Of a DNA stretch of 44,437 nucleotides, positions 1 to 9,900 are shown piece by piece. The stretch comes from Prevotella falsenii DSM 22864 = JCM 15124 (GTDB taxonomy: Bacteria > Bacteroidota > Bacteroidia > Bacteroidales > Bacteroidaceae), in contig NZ_BAJY01000023.1 of the NCBI RefSeq assembly GCF_000613945.1, forward strand, positions 1 to 44,437. The letters run 5' to 3'. Every line of letters starts with the position of its first letter. Within the stretch, counting starts at the first letter, position 1. The translations under genes were made by a program, and so were the position numbers. The notes below the pieces were generated by a model. It worked only from the letters and a program-made list of their open reading frames with translations, searched no databases and had not been told where the DNA came from.

Positions 1-1
1 T

Positions 2-91
2 GCCTACTTTCCTGACACCGAAGAAAAATTGTGTTGGATACAAGGAACGTGGCAAATCACGCCCCTACGTATAAGCAATAGTTTTAGCTAA
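2..91 (+). CDS. possible 3' end of a gene cut by the window edge
   Basis: The first bases are open in two plus-strand frames. One frame ends with TAA at 89-91 and the other with TAA at 72-74. Both give plausible but unrecognised C-terminal peptides of 29 and 23 residues. I cannot tell which is real, or whether either is. The stretch from 92 to the dispersed repeat at about 105 holds nothing else I recognise. Confidence 0.25.
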   Translation, partial: AYFPDTEEKLCWIQGTWQITPLRISNSFS

Positions 92-104
92 AAACACCTG
101 TTGT

Positions 105-320
105 TTTGTAAAGATAATTTCTTTAAAAAGTGATAATTTCGATTTGGCATTGCGAAAGCGTAGGTTTTGCGACGCAAAACCTACGCTTTTACCGTGCAAA
201 ACCTACGGTTTGGAATGCAAAACAATAGGTTTTGCAAAGCGTTGATAACGAGATGGTTACACAATAGATATTCTTGCGAAAAATATTTACACTTTTATCG
301 TCTTTTTTTGCCTATATTTA
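105..320 (+). repeat. dispersed ~215-bp palindromic element, copy 1
   Basis: This is the first of four full copies in the window; the others are near 14896, 21525 and 28165. It starts at a TTTGTAAAGATAATTT-like end and finishes at a T-rich end reading TTTGCCTATA. Inside are three small hairpins in a row: a 16-bp perfect stem (155-170 with 174-189, core GCGTAGGTTTTGC), ACCGT/ACGGT (191-195 with 205-209), and GCAAAAC/GTTTTGC (217-223 with 229-235). A short ORF crosses it, but the frame is not kept in all copies, so I treat it as non-coding. The stretch 321-480 holds no gene I can support. Confidence 0.85.
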
Positions 321-481
321 ATTCTTTTTTGCCCATATATAATAAGGTGTATAGAGGCAGTGGTGTCGTGGCAAAACGGCTCTGTTTAGTTGGAAGAACC
401 AAATAATGTGATAGCATTTTGCTGATTATCGGCAGACCCGATGCACGGCTTTCTCTCTTGTGAACCTATACAACAAAAACG

Positions 482-520
482 ATGCGGAGGCTCTGTATTC
501 TTATTGCAGAGCCTTCGCAT
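482..520. terminator. bidirectional hairpin terminator beyond the amylase gene
   Basis: A 14-bp stem (482-495 with 507-520) contains one G-T wobble and encloses an 11-nt loop. A T-rich run follows on the minus strand side (the complement of 470-481) and on the plus strand side (521-540). It would end minus-strand transcripts that come from the amylase and run through the tandem repeat. Confidence 0.7.
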
Positions 521-768
521 TGTTTTCATATCGTTTTTCTTTTACTTTACCGGTACGTTTCTGTGGGCAAACTTGCTGCCTACAATTGTTTTTATATCGT
601 TTTTCTTTTACTTTACCGGTACATTTCTGTGGGCAAACTTGCTGCCTATAATTGTTTTCATATTGTTTTTCTTTTACTTTACCGGTACGTTTCTGTGGGC
701 AAACTTTCTGCCTATAATTGTTTTCATATCGTTTTTCTTTTATTTTACCAGTACTTTCTTTCCGTTGT
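521..768. repeat. 66-bp tandem repeat derived from the 3' end of the amylase gene
   Basis: Units start at 521, 587, 653 and 719, giving an exact 66-bp period with about 3.7 copies. On the minus strand each unit reads the final V-(L/P)-V-K-stop codons of the upstream amylase and then the same 3' untranslated stretch. The copy at 719-768 is the real gene end. Each unit also contains an ATG (ATA in one copy) opening a 17-codon ORF that ends in NVPVK and a stop: 674-727, 608-661, and with ATA 542-595. Sixty-six bases equals 22 codons. The repeats are close to identical, so the expansion looks recent. Confidence 0.9.
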
Positions 769-2758
769 GGATATATATGCCACGTTGGGTTGGGTTGGCT
801 ATGCGTTGCCCTGAAAGCGTATAGTAGTAAGGGTCGTTGTTGGCTTTCTGCTCTGCAACGACGTTGTCGATGCCTGTAGAAACAACGTTTACTTTGTTCT
901 TTCCGCCTTCTTTTTCGCTTGATATATTAATAAAGGTGGTTGCCTTTATGTTTTCAATATCAACTGTTTGTGGCGAGCCTGTGCCTACACTGAATACAAA
1001 ATTCACGATGTCGTTAGAGTTGGTAATGGCAAATTCCTTCACAAACCATTTCTTGCCGTTTGCCGTTTCGGTTGTTGTTACGGCATCGCCGGGCCACGAA
1101 CCCTTTACGGTTTTGTGTGTTCCGCCCCATACCCAGAAGTTGATGGAAGGGCTGCTGCTTGTCATCTTCGCACTTGCCCATGCGGCATCGGCATCGTCTG
1201 CATTCACATATACATTGATGTTGTAAGGCTTGAAGTCGATGATGTTGTAGTTGCGGGTAATGATATTTTTCACAACACCGCCAACGAGCAATCCGGCTTT
1301 CAGCACGGTTGTACCCACAGGAATGGTCAGTGCTTGTCCGTTTGCAGCCTTTGTGCTGCTTGCTGTCGGTTCGCTTCCGTCGGTGGTGTACACGATTTGT
1401 GCATTCGCATCGTCGCTGATGGCTGTCAGCGTTACACTTTGCTCACCATCGTAAGTACCGCTCGCAAGACTTGCCCATACAAAATCAGCTTTGCTCTTCT
1501 CCACGTAGTAAGCCCAGTGGTATCCGCCGGTGAGCTTTATCCATCGGTTTGTGTTGGAGAAACTCTTTGCCGGACCGAGCACGGTAAGCATTTCGCCGTT
1601 CGTACCGGTGGTGGTAAAGGCATAGTAGTCGGAGCTGCTGCTGTACTTTACAGCCTTGCTCTCGTTGTTGATGCCCATCAGCTTGCGCACGCTAATCATA
1701 TTCTTGATGTCGTTTTTGTACGCCTGATAATGTTTCAAGAATATGGTTGGCGTTCCCGGCATGGCGAGAATGTAGGCATTTGCTGCCAATGTATCTTTCC
1801 TTATAGGGTCTTGGTGGCTGTTGCCGCCACGGTCTTCGGTGTCGTGGTTCTCTACGAAAGTAACGGCATAGCGTGCATAATTGGGGTCTTTCGCCAAGCC
1901 TGTACCGTCGAAAGCACCCCAGTTGCCGTAGTTCACAGCATTGCGAACGGTGTAACGGATAGGGAAGTCGAAAGCAGCACTCGTAGGAACGTTGTCCGAT
2001 TTGGTGCTTTCAATCCACGCTTTCACCTTGTTTATATCGCCGTCCCAATATTCACCGACAGAAAAATCGGGCTGCGAAGCATCGTTGTAGATTGCCGTGA
2101 ACTTGCCACCGTAGCCCTTTACCATATCGTAACGGAAGCCTGCATAGCCGAATTTGTCCTTCAGCATCTGCAAGTAAGCCTTTACCGTGTTTTGCACGTT
2201 TGCACTGTTGTGGTCGAGGTCGCGCATTCCGGGCCAGTCTTCGCCCGAGTCGATGAAGTCGCTAAGCTGCACGCCTTCCTTTTGGGCTTGCTTTAATGCC
2301 TCGCCGCCATCGTCGTTTTTGGCAACATCTTTCGATGTCATGGTGTACGTTACGTTATTGTAAGTTTCGGTCGGGAAGTCGAACCACCCTGCCGTGGTTG
2401 CACGGTGGTTGATGACAACATCGGCTATGGTCTTGATGCCGTTGGCTTTGAAAGTGCCGATGAGGCTCAGGAGTTCAGCTTCTGTGCCGAACGAACTGTT
2501 GTAATTGCTGAACCAATAGTAGTCGTCGTAGCCCATTGAAGTTGTGTTGCGTGCTTGCGCACTTTGTGGCAACCACACAAGGTCGAAGTAATCGGAAAGT
2601 TCTTTTGCCTGCGATTCGAGGTTTGTCCATTTCGTATCCTGATAAGAATCCCAGTAGAAACCTTGCAGCATTACGCCGCCATAATTGGCTTTCCAGCCTT
2701 GTGCAAGCATTGTCATGGCAAGACACAAAACTGCAAGCAGAGTTGAGGTACGTTTCAT
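740..2758 (-). CDS. secreted GH13 alpha-amylase with probable T9SS sorting tail
   Basis: This endo-acting enzyme cleaves alpha-1,4 links in starch at or outside the cell surface. The 672-residue protein starts with a signal peptide (about 1-20). The catalytic barrel shows the four GH13 motifs: DVVINH (113-118), GFRYD with nucleophile D211, GEYWD with acid/base E236, and ENHD with D306. After the barrel comes a chitobiase-C-terminal-like segment (about 430-505, TTDGSEPT). Next is a starch-binding-module-like region (about 510-610, FWVWGG...WPGD). The last 30 residues (LSGQRI...GIYI.NGKKVLVK) resemble a T9SS C-terminal sorting domain or the common Prevotella C-terminal tail. It sits downstream of the susCDEF operon but has its own terminator-separated promoter and operator. 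Function is clear from motifs; the export route is inferred. Confidence 0.92.
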   Translation of the reverse strand: MKRTSTLLAVLCLAMTMLAQGWKANYGGVMLQGFYWDSYQDTKWTNLESQAKELSDYFDLVWLPQSAQARNTTSMGYDDYYWFSNYNSSFGTEAELLSLIGTFKANGIKTIADVVINHRATTAGWFDFPTETYNNVTYTMTSKDVAKNDDGGEALKQAQKEGVQLSDFIDSGEDWPGMRDLDHNSANVQNTVKAYLQMLKDKFGYAGFRYDMVKGYGGKFTAIYNDASQPDFSVGEYWDGDINKVKAWIESTKSDNVPTSAAFDFPIRYTVRNAVNYGNWGAFDGTGLAKDPNYARYAVTFVENHDTEDRGGNSHQDPIRKDTLAANAYILAMPGTPTIFLKHYQAYKNDIKNMISVRKLMGINNESKAVKYSSSSDYYAFTTTGTNGEMLTVLGPAKSFSNTNRWIKLTGGYHWAYYVEKSKADFVWASLASGTYDGEQSVTLTAISDDANAQIVYTTDGSEPTASSTKAANGQALTIPVGTTVLKAGLLVGGVVKNIITRNYNIIDFKPYNINVYVNADDADAAWASAKMTSSSPSINFWVWGGTHKTVKGSWPGDAVTTTETANGKKWFVKEFAITNSNDIVNFVFSVGTGSPQTVDIENIKATTFINISSEKEGGKNKVNVVSTGIDNVVAEQKANNDPYYYTLSGQRIANPTQRGIYIHNGKKVLVK

Positions 2759-2802
2759 AATGATGATTTGATTTTGTTTTATCCTAATTATTTATGCTTT
2801 CG

Positions 2803-2877
2803 CAAATATACAACTTATTTCCTTTCCCTGCGCTAACTTGATTTATAATAAGTATTAATATAAGCGCAAACGTTTGC
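2803..2877 (-). promoter_or_regulatory. amylase promoter with LacI-type operator
   Basis: A Bacteroidetes -7 box, TATATTTG, reads on the minus strand at 2810-2803, about 45 bp before the amylase ATG. A perfect 12-bp palindrome GCAAACGTTTGC lies at 2866-2877, the classic LacI/GalR-family core and identical to the one in the susC-regulator intergenic region. Its centre is 65 bp upstream of the -7 box centre. I see no good -33 TTTG element here, as expected if activation is needed. Confidence 0.7.
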
Positions 2878-2889
2878 AACTTTGTTTTT

Positions 2890-2930
2890 GAACAAACAAA
2901 AAGAGGAGAACGCATCTGCATTCTCCCCTT
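2890..2930 (-). terminator. terminator of the susCDEF operon
   Basis: A 13-bp stem with two wobble pairs (2930-2918 with 2913-2901 on the minus strand) closes a 4-nt loop. A run of T residues follows on the minus strand. It lies 35 bp beyond the SusF-like stop codon and separates that operon from the amylase. Confidence 0.8.
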
Positions 2931-2964
2931 GGTGTATATACTTTAAAGTATTGTTGAAGTGGAC

Positions 2965-4011
2965 TTACTCTTTGATGAGTTCAGCCTTTGTGTTACCGTC
3001 GTAAGAAGGTTTCAGCTTAATGGTGTATGTACCTGCATTGACCTTGATGTTGGCACCGTTGTTTGATGTGAGCTTCGTAAGGTCTGTACCACCCCAGCTA
3101 ATATCCCATGCACCGTTGGCACGGAACTTCATTTCGCCGTCTTTGAGCGTTATGCTCTTGGCAATCCATTCGTGAGAATCTGCTTCGTAAGTCATAGCAA
3201 TATCGTTGTCCCAACTACCTGTGGCGTCGCCTATGATACCGATGCTTGTAATAGATGTGAGCTTGTAAGAAAAGGCTTTCAAGTCTACTTCTACCTTATA
3301 GAAACCATCAGGTTCGGTCATCGTAATGTTGGCAGCATCGCCTGCTGTGCTGAAGTCCTTACCATAGTTTGTACCGTTCCAGTTTGGTTGTGTACAGAAC
3401 TTAAATCCTTTCTGGTTGAGGTACATATAGCCGAGATACTTACCATCGAACGCCGGTCCGTGGAGAATATCTGAGTGGTTCCAAGAGTTCGCATCGCCTG
3501 CCATGTAGAGGAATTCGGTGAATTGGAGCCCCTTTGGTATTACCACAACATTGATAGTACCGGCATCGATGAGAGCCGCTTGACCGTCTTTTACGGCATT
3601 TACATATACGTATGCAACGAACGTGCGTGCTTCAGGACGCTTGCCGTAGTACTTTTCAATCAGTGCTTGCACTTCTTCTGTTGATGCTTTGCCGTCAAGT
3701 GTAGTGTTTATAATTGTAGGCGTAGCACCGTCAAACTGCCCATTGATGTTTTCCGGTAAGAGTCCGACACGAGCATTCTGTAAGGTATAACCTTCAGGAA
3801 GTTCGGCTGTGGTGAGGGTGAACAAAGGAACTTGTTCGCCAACTGTGCCTAAGTCTTGCGTTGCAACAGCGTTTGCTTTCATACCGGGAATGGTGATAGC
3901 ATTTTCCTCCGGGTAGGTTTGAGGGTTACCCCAAGGTTCGTATTCGTCGCTGCAAGCCCCGAGAACGAGGCTTACAAGTGCGACTGTGATATATAATGAT
4001 AATTTTTTCAT
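2965..4011 (-). CDS. SusF/SusE-family outer-membrane starch-binding lipoprotein
   Basis: This is a surface lipoprotein that binds starch non-catalytically and helps hold polymer near the SusCD importer. The 348-residue protein has a lipoprotein signal with lipobox LGAC (Cys20) followed by an acidic SDEYE stretch typical of surface-exposed Bacteroidetes lipoproteins. An N-terminal Ig-like part (about 25-160) precedes two similar carbohydrate-binding modules (about 165-255 and 255-348), each with Trp-rich segments such as GDANSWN and GDATGSWD. It is the last gene of the operon, 26 bp after the SusE-like gene. B. theta SusF has three binding modules; this protein is shorter. Starch as ligand is inferred from the neighbouring amylase. 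Confidence 0.82.
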   Translation of the reverse strand: MKKLSLYITVALVSLVLGACSDEYEPWGNPQTYPEENAITIPGMKANAVATQDLGTVGEQVPLFTLTTAELPEGYTLQNARVGLLPENINGQFDGATPTIINTTLDGKASTEEVQALIEKYYGKRPEARTFVAYVYVNAVKDGQAALIDAGTINVVVIPKGLQFTEFLYMAGDANSWNHSDILHGPAFDGKYLGYMYLNQKGFKFCTQPNWNGTNYGKDFSTAGDAANITMTEPDGFYKVEVDLKAFSYKLTSITSIGIIGDATGSWDNDIAMTYEADSHEWIAKSITLKDGEMKFRANGAWDISWGGTDLTKLTSNNGANIKVNAGTYTIKLKPSYDGNTKAELIKE

Positions 4012-4037
4012 GACTGTTTTCTAATAATAAGTTGTTA

Positions 4038-5222
4038 TTATTTTATTTCACCGGTTTCGTTTGTGAAGTTCAAGTAGACTCTCTGACCTGCTGTACCGGC
4101 AACACGTGGAATTTGGTCGCCACCTGTTCCGCGGTAAGCAATCTTCTTGTCGTAGATGATAAACTCCGATTTCCACCAGTCTGTATCAGGTATCTTCACG
4201 CAGATACGTACACCCGGGTCGCCGTCTGTAGGACCACCGGCAACAGTATTGCCAATAGCCGGAGACACGAATTCGCCGTCAGCTGTTGCTGGAACAGTGA
4301 ACAGGTTTTCCGGAATAAGGTCCCAACCTGCCGATGCTGTACATAAACCTTGTAGGTAAACGTTAGGATTGTTGAAGGTTACGTTGTACTTAATGTCGCG
4401 ACCTTCTACCGTGCACTCTACAATCATCAGGTACCAGCCTGCCTTAGAAGAACCAATGTTGCCTTTAACGCTGATAATGTCAGAACCTTTTTCGCTTGCA
4501 GGGTTAATCGTTATCTTGTCGAAACCAATATCGTTGCCGTTCCACGCCTTGTCGCTGTTGAACTTAACACCGGCACTTTCGCCTTGGCCATCAATGTAAA
4601 CAAGATGCCAAAAAATGTGCGGTGCACCGTGAACAGGTGTCATTTCCAATGCGCTGTCCCATGACCACTTGTTGAAGTTACCAACAAGGAAGAGTTTTTC
4701 AGGTGTGCTCACAGGAGGAAGAGAGAAGACTAAATACACCTTATTCAATGTAATGACGTTCGATGTAATTGATGTTCCTTCTATTTCTCTACCATCGGCA
4801 GTTGTCTGAACAGCCTTTACACGAATGTAAACAGGGGCTGTAAAAGGGAATTGATGCTCGCTCATACCCTTTGCAACGTGCAGGTCGGTAAGCAAGCTTG
4901 CCAATTCCGCAGCGTTTACTTCCATCTTGGCAGTTGTGAAAGTTGTTCCCATGGCTTTTACGTCCGACATATCGGCATCGGTTGCAACCTCCACCGTGTA
5001 TTTTGTAACGGCAGGGTAGCCATAGTCAGGTTGTGAGCATGTAAGCTCGATACTTTGAGAACTTGCCAAATCGTAAACACCATTCGCTGCAAGGGCAGGT
5101 GTGTTTAGGTGGAAAGTAGTTGGCGTCTTTACTACTGGATTTTCGTCGTTGTCATCGCTGCAGGCTGTAAAGAAGCAAACAGTGCAAAGAAGCAGCAATG
5201 CTGACTTTAATATCTTTGTCAT
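4038..5222 (-). CDS. SusE-like outer-membrane lipoprotein
   Basis: The 394-residue protein carries a lipoprotein signal with lipobox FTAC (Cys21), then an SDDNDEN acidic stretch. The N-terminal region (about 35-170) has the SusE-type fibronectin/Ig-like fold pattern (FHLNTPALAANGVYDL, YTVEVATD). It is followed by two SusE/SusF carbohydrate-binding modules (about 175-285 and 285-394), the first opening with LVGNFNKWSWD. The gene lies 57 bp after susD and 26 bp before the SusF-like gene, so it is co-transcribed. Its likely job is surface capture of malto-oligosaccharides. SusE and SusF differ by position and module number, and both names are by analogy to B. theta. Confidence 0.82.
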   Translation of the reverse strand: MTKILKSALLLLCTVCFFTACSDDNDENPVVKTPTTFHLNTPALAANGVYDLASSQSIELTCSQPDYGYPAVTKYTVEVATDADMSDVKAMGTTFTTAKMEVNAAELASLLTDLHVAKGMSEHQFPFTAPVYIRVKAVQTTADGREIEGTSITSNVITLNKVYLVFSLPPVSTPEKLFLVGNFNKWSWDSALEMTPVHGAPHIFWHLVYIDGQGESAGVKFNSDKAWNGNDIGFDKITINPASEKGSDIISVKGNIGSSKAGWYLMIVECTVEGRDIKYNVTFNNPNVYLQGLCTASAGWDLIPENLFTVPATADGEFVSPAIGNTVAGGPTDGDPGVRICVKIPDTDWWKSEFIIYDKKIAYRGTGGDQIPRVAGTAGQRVYLNFTNETGEIK

Positions 5223-5279
5223 AATTCTTGTCTTTTTGGTTGTGAAAGTTGAGGAGTTGCCTCCTCAACTTGAATAATC

Positions 5280-6917
5280 TTAATAACCGGAATTCTGTTT
5301 CAAGTTCGTATTTACGATGATGTCGCTGTTCGGAATAGCAAAGATGTTGCGTGTTGCAGCAAAGTTGCGTCCGTTGAGTTCGCCACCTTTCCAAGCCCAG
5401 TTGTAGTTTACATTACCACCAAACTTGTTGAAACGAACCAAATCTACACGGCGACGGCCTTCGAAGTAGAACTCTTTGCACCACTCATTGAGAATGTCGT
5501 TGAGTGTGTAAGCTCCTGAAGTTCTCGGTTGAGCGTGAGCACGAAGGTGAAGTTTGTTGATGAGGTCTGTACCTTCAGCAGTAGTCTGACCGCCATTCAA
5601 GCGAGCAGTAGCTTCTGCATAAGTAAGATAAGCCTCTGCGACACGGAACAAGAAGAAGTCGGTGTCGGCATAACGGAGGTCTTTTGCAGCTGCCCCTGTT
5701 GAGTAGAAGTTGTTGTATTTAACTACTGCGAATCCCTTTGTAAATACCGAAAGGTCTTTTGATGTCTCTTGTGTAATCGTTCTGTCTACACCGTCGAACA
5801 ATGCGCGGTCGTCGCCTGCTTCCGTAGGCATGACAGCTCCGGTAACCGAAGGAGCATTGTTGTTAGGGAAAAACTTGTCGATAAGGTCCTTGCGAGCACG
5901 AACACCCGCCCAGTTTGCATTGTCGTAAAGATTTCCACCGGGTGTACCGTTGCTGTTTACAGTCGCAGCCTTGTCGTAGCAAGCATTAATCAAGAATACC
6001 GTACCACCGTAAGCAGCGGTGCGCTTACCATCTTGGAGGATTGGGAAGACAGCTTCAACTGATGCGCCGTTTTCGCCATTATCGCCCATAAAGAGTTGTT
6101 GATAAGCAGTCCAGCCATTCGTTGTTGCACCTGTATATAGCTGATAAGGTGAATTGATTACCTTATTAGCATAGTCGGCAGCCTTCTGCCATTGTGGTGT
6201 ACCGGTATAAACCTCAGCGTTCAGATAGAGACGAGAGAGCAACATCCAAACTGCAGCCTTGTCTACGCGGCCATAGTTAGCATCGGTAGATCTCTTTGCC
6301 CTTGGCTCCATCAAGTCGTTTTCGATCTCCAAAAGTTCCTTTTCAACATAGTCATATATCTGCTTACGCGAATATTGCGGAGCAGCTTTGGCAGATACTT
6401 GTTCCGTAAATGGAATATTGCCGAATGCGTCCATCAATAAGTAGTAGTCGAGTGCACGGATAAAGCGCACCTCTGCTGTCTTCTGCTTGTCCAAATTACC
6501 GAAGTTGTTGATGTATTGGTTGCAGATGGTAACACCAAAGTAAAGGCGATAGTAGAAGCCTTTGAGCATTGGGTGAGAGCTGCCAAAGGTATCGAAGTTG
6601 AACTCTGTAATACCTTCATCTTGTGTCCAGCTGCAAATAGCTTCGTCGGTAGTAAGTTCGTTAGAGTTGAACAACTGTCTGATGAAACCGGTTGTTCCTC
6701 CATCAAGACCGTCAATATCGCAATCGCCGTCAGGACCACTGTTGCCTGCCAATGCAAAGTTTGCATAGCATTTGTTGAACAAATGATTTGGATTTATCTC
6801 TGTTTGAAGGTTTGGGTCGATTGGCTTTACGTCCAAATCCTTTACACAAGAAGTGATGCTCAATGTAAGCAGTAATGCTGCTACAGGAGCTAATTTCTTA
6901 ATAATATATTGTTTCAT
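5280..6917 (-). CDS. susD: SusD/RagB-family substrate-binding lipoprotein
   Basis: This lipoprotein forms the lid of the SusC pore and captures the glycan for import. The 545-residue protein begins with a lipoprotein signal (lipobox ITSC, Cys24). The N-terminal SusD-like helical region contains the usual RFIRALDYYLLMDAFGNIPF segment. The C-terminal SusD/RagB region holds FFLFRVAEAYLTYAEATAR and a WCKEFYFEGRRRVDLVRFNKFG block, highly characteristic of the family. It follows susC by 23 bp. The ligand is probably starch-derived, judging by the SusE/SusF-like genes and the amylase next door. Confidence 0.93.
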   Translation of the reverse strand: MKQYIIKKLAPVAALLLTLSITSCVKDLDVKPIDPNLQTEINPNHLFNKCYANFALAGNSGPDGDCDIDGLDGGTTGFIRQLFNSNELTTDEAICSWTQDEGITEFNFDTFGSSHPMLKGFYYRLYFGVTICNQYINNFGNLDKQKTAEVRFIRALDYYLLMDAFGNIPFTEQVSAKAAPQYSRKQIYDYVEKELLEIENDLMEPRAKRSTDANYGRVDKAAVWMLLSRLYLNAEVYTGTPQWQKAADYANKVINSPYQLYTGATTNGWTAYQQLFMGDNGENGASVEAVFPILQDGKRTAAYGGTVFLINACYDKAATVNSNGTPGGNLYDNANWAGVRARKDLIDKFFPNNNAPSVTGAVMPTEAGDDRALFDGVDRTITQETSKDLSVFTKGFAVVKYNNFYSTGAAAKDLRYADTDFFLFRVAEAYLTYAEATARLNGGQTTAEGTDLINKLHLRAHAQPRTSGAYTLNDILNEWCKEFYFEGRRRVDLVRFNKFGGNVNYNWAWKGGELNGRNFAATRNIFAIPNSDIIVNTNLKQNSGY

Positions 6918-6940
6918 TGTTATTGACTTTTAGGATAGAA

Positions 6941-9900
6941 TTAGAAATTTAAGTTCAGACCTACAATGAATGACATTGGACGAGGATAGAGGTTATTATC
7001 AATACCGCCAAATACTTCAGGGTCTATACCTTTATACTTTGTAAGTGTGAGAATGTTTGTAGCAGTACCGTAAATACGTCCGCTCAAGCCATGCCAGCCG
7101 CCGGTCTTGAATAGGTCAGCAAAGCTATAACCCAATGTAACGTTATCGAGTTTCAAGAATGACGCATTCTGCACCCAACGGTCTGAAAGAATTGCTGTGG
7201 TGTGGCTTGTTTGCCAGTTGTCTTTAACTGATGCTGTTGGACGGTTTGACAGGAATTCAGATGATGCCCAGATAGCAGCAGGAGAAACGTTAGCTTGTCC
7301 GGCCATCAAATCGTTGAACACATAGTTGCCGAGACTTGCACGGAGAGAGAAACCGAAGTCCCAACCCTTGTACTCTAAACGAGAAGCAAGACCCATTATT
7401 ACAGGTGCCATCGGACTTTTGTAGAAGTACTTGTCGGCTTCTGTGATTTGTCCATCAGCATTTCTGTCTACTACTGCACCTTCGATTGCCTTACCGTCTT
7501 TGTCGTAAATCTGTTGATAAACGTAGAATGAAGAAGCCGGGTGTCCTACTGCGTGTGCTTGCGCATTGCCACCGGTACCTGCTGAGATACCGCCCGTTGG
7601 AACAAAGAAATTAGTTCCCTTGCCACCTGTAAGGTCGGTAATTTCGTTCTTGTTGTATGTGAAGTTATAGTCGATAGTCCAATACCAGTCCTTAGTTTCG
7701 ATGGCTCTCCAACGGAATGCTGCTTCAACACCGGTGTTCTTTAATGAACCAATGTTAGAAGGAACTTGGTTGCGGAAGTTAGAACCTGCAGGAACGGTTA
7801 CTGTGTTCAAAAGGTCTGTGGTCTTACGATAGTACCAGTCGATGCTACCGGTGAGGCGTTGGTTGAAGATGCCCCAATCGAGACCAACGTTGTAAGTTGT
7901 GGTTGTTTCCCAAGTTAAATCCTTATTTACAGCCTGTGGACGAACAACAGTTCCACCGTCAAGCAATGGATAGTAGTTGTTTGTGCCGGTACCCGTCTGA
8001 TAAATGTCGAAGTAGTTGTAGTCGCCGATACCTTCCTGCTGACCTGTCATACCCCAGCCTAAGCGGAGTTTCAAGTCACTCAACCACTTAATATCGCGGA
8101 ACTTGTTCTCGTCTTTTACCTTCCAAGCGAATGCAAATGAAGGGAAGTAAGCCCAGTGCTCTTGGAAACGTGATGCACCGTCGGCACGGAACGTAGCCGT
8201 AACGTAGTAACGGTCCATCAAACTCCAGTTGGCACGACCGAAGAATGATACGAGGAAGTTTTCAGTTGGATATACATAGTCTTCCAAAATGCCGTCGCCG
8301 TTATAGTCCTTACCGCTATCTCTATAGATTTGACCGGCTTTTGAGTTGGTAGAAGGATAATATTGTATTGCACGGCTCTTGTCCTTCTTCCAGAAATGTT
8401 GCCACTCGTAACCTGCCATAATGTCGAAATGGTTCTTCGCAGCGTCCTTAAAGTCGTGATAGTACTGTGCGTATGCGTTGAAAGTGAGGTTGCGCTTCAA
8501 CTGTTTGCTCCAACCGTTGTAGCCATAATAAGGAGCCAATGGAGAAGATGGTGCGATGTCTGTGTCCTGCTGACCTTGTGCGATGTCGGCACCGGCAGTA
8601 ACGTGCAAGCGCAAATCTTCAAATCCGTGCACCTTATAGTCGAACTCTGCATTTGCGATAACGTCGCGGCTGCGAGAGCGGTCGTTCTTTAAATTCAAGA
8701 TAGCCATCGGGTTCTTTGTTGCCAAAGAGTTAAAAGTAGATGGCCATGTTGGGTCTTCGCTTGCAGCAAGACCTACGCCACGCCATGCGTGATAGTAGCC
8801 AAAGTTAGCTGCGTCGGGTGAATCGTAATCGTAAATGCTTTGAGTTGGGTCGTAAGAAACGGCTGCACCAATAGCTGCACCATCGGCAAAACGGTTCTTT
8901 GCGAACATACCTTTCACATTGAAATTCATGTTCAAGTGGTCGTTCATGAGCGATGGATTTAAGTTTACAGCAGCTGTGTAACGCTCGAAACTTGAGGTTT
9001 TCACGATACCTTGGTTGTTGGTGTAACCTGCTGAAATGCGGAAAGGCATAGAGTTCGCACTGTTACCAACCGATCCGGTCAAAGTTACGCTGTGGTCTTG
9101 TGCCCACGCTGTACGATAAATTTCGTTCTGCCAGTCGGTGTTAGCCTTGCCAAGTGCAGCCACTTGCTTGCTGCCTGCACCAAACATATCGGTAACAAAT
9201 TTGCGATATTCGTCGCCATTCATTACGTCAATGGTCTTTTTCTTAACACTTGCAGTTACGCTACCGGCGTATGAAACAGAGAGAGGCTGATTGACGCGTC
9301 CTTTCTTTGTGGTGATGATGATGACACCGTTAGAACCGCGCGAACCGTAGATAGCTGTTGCAGAAGCATCTTTCAAGACGTTGAAGCTTTCAATGTCTTG
9401 TGGGTTTACCATAGAAAGAGGGTTGGGCATACCTTTCACACCCGTGTTATCCAATGCCACACCGTCGATAACGATAAGCGGAGCGTTAGATGCGTTCAAT
9501 GAAGAACCGCCACGAATACGAATTTGTGCACCACCACCGGGGGTACCGCCATCGCTTGTTACATTCACACCGGCCATCTTACCTTGCATCATGTCCTGTG
9601 CGTTTACTACAAGACCTTTGTTCTTTGCGTCCGGTTTCATTGCGAGAACCGAACCTGTAAGGTCGCTCTTCTTCACAGCACCGTAACCGATGACCACTAC
9701 TTCCTGCATTTGTTGCGCACCGTCCGGCTGGAGAATAACTACCATACCATCTTTTGCAGCTACTTGTTGCTTTACGTAACCAATGTAGGAAATTGTTAGT
9801 TGAGTACCCGGTGCCACATTAATTTCAAAGTTTCCGTCGAAATCAGTCTGCACGCCGTTGGTGGTTCCTGTAACAAGAACCGATGCGCTGATAACCGGTT

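Noticed and set aside
105..320. An insertion sequence or a complete transposon
   Set aside because: No transposase and no terminal inverted repeats are visible in any copy.
167..406. A 79-residue ORF through repeat copy 1, with similar ORFs in copies 2 and 3
   Set aside because: The similarity comes from the repeated DNA. Copy 4 breaks the frame with stop codons, and the start sites differ.
521..768. A CRISPR array
   Set aside because: The whole 66-bp unit is conserved with no variable spacers, and there are no cas genes.
441..824. Plus-strand ORFs encoding a repeated FFFYFTGTFLWAN-type peptide
   Set aside because: They translate the tandem repeat on the wrong strand. The repeat clearly derives from the minus-strand amylase end.
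968..2296. A 442-residue plus-strand ORF opposite the amylase
   Set aside because: It is antisense to a gene with complete GH13 motifs, has no family features and is rich in Cys and His as expected for a shadow frame.
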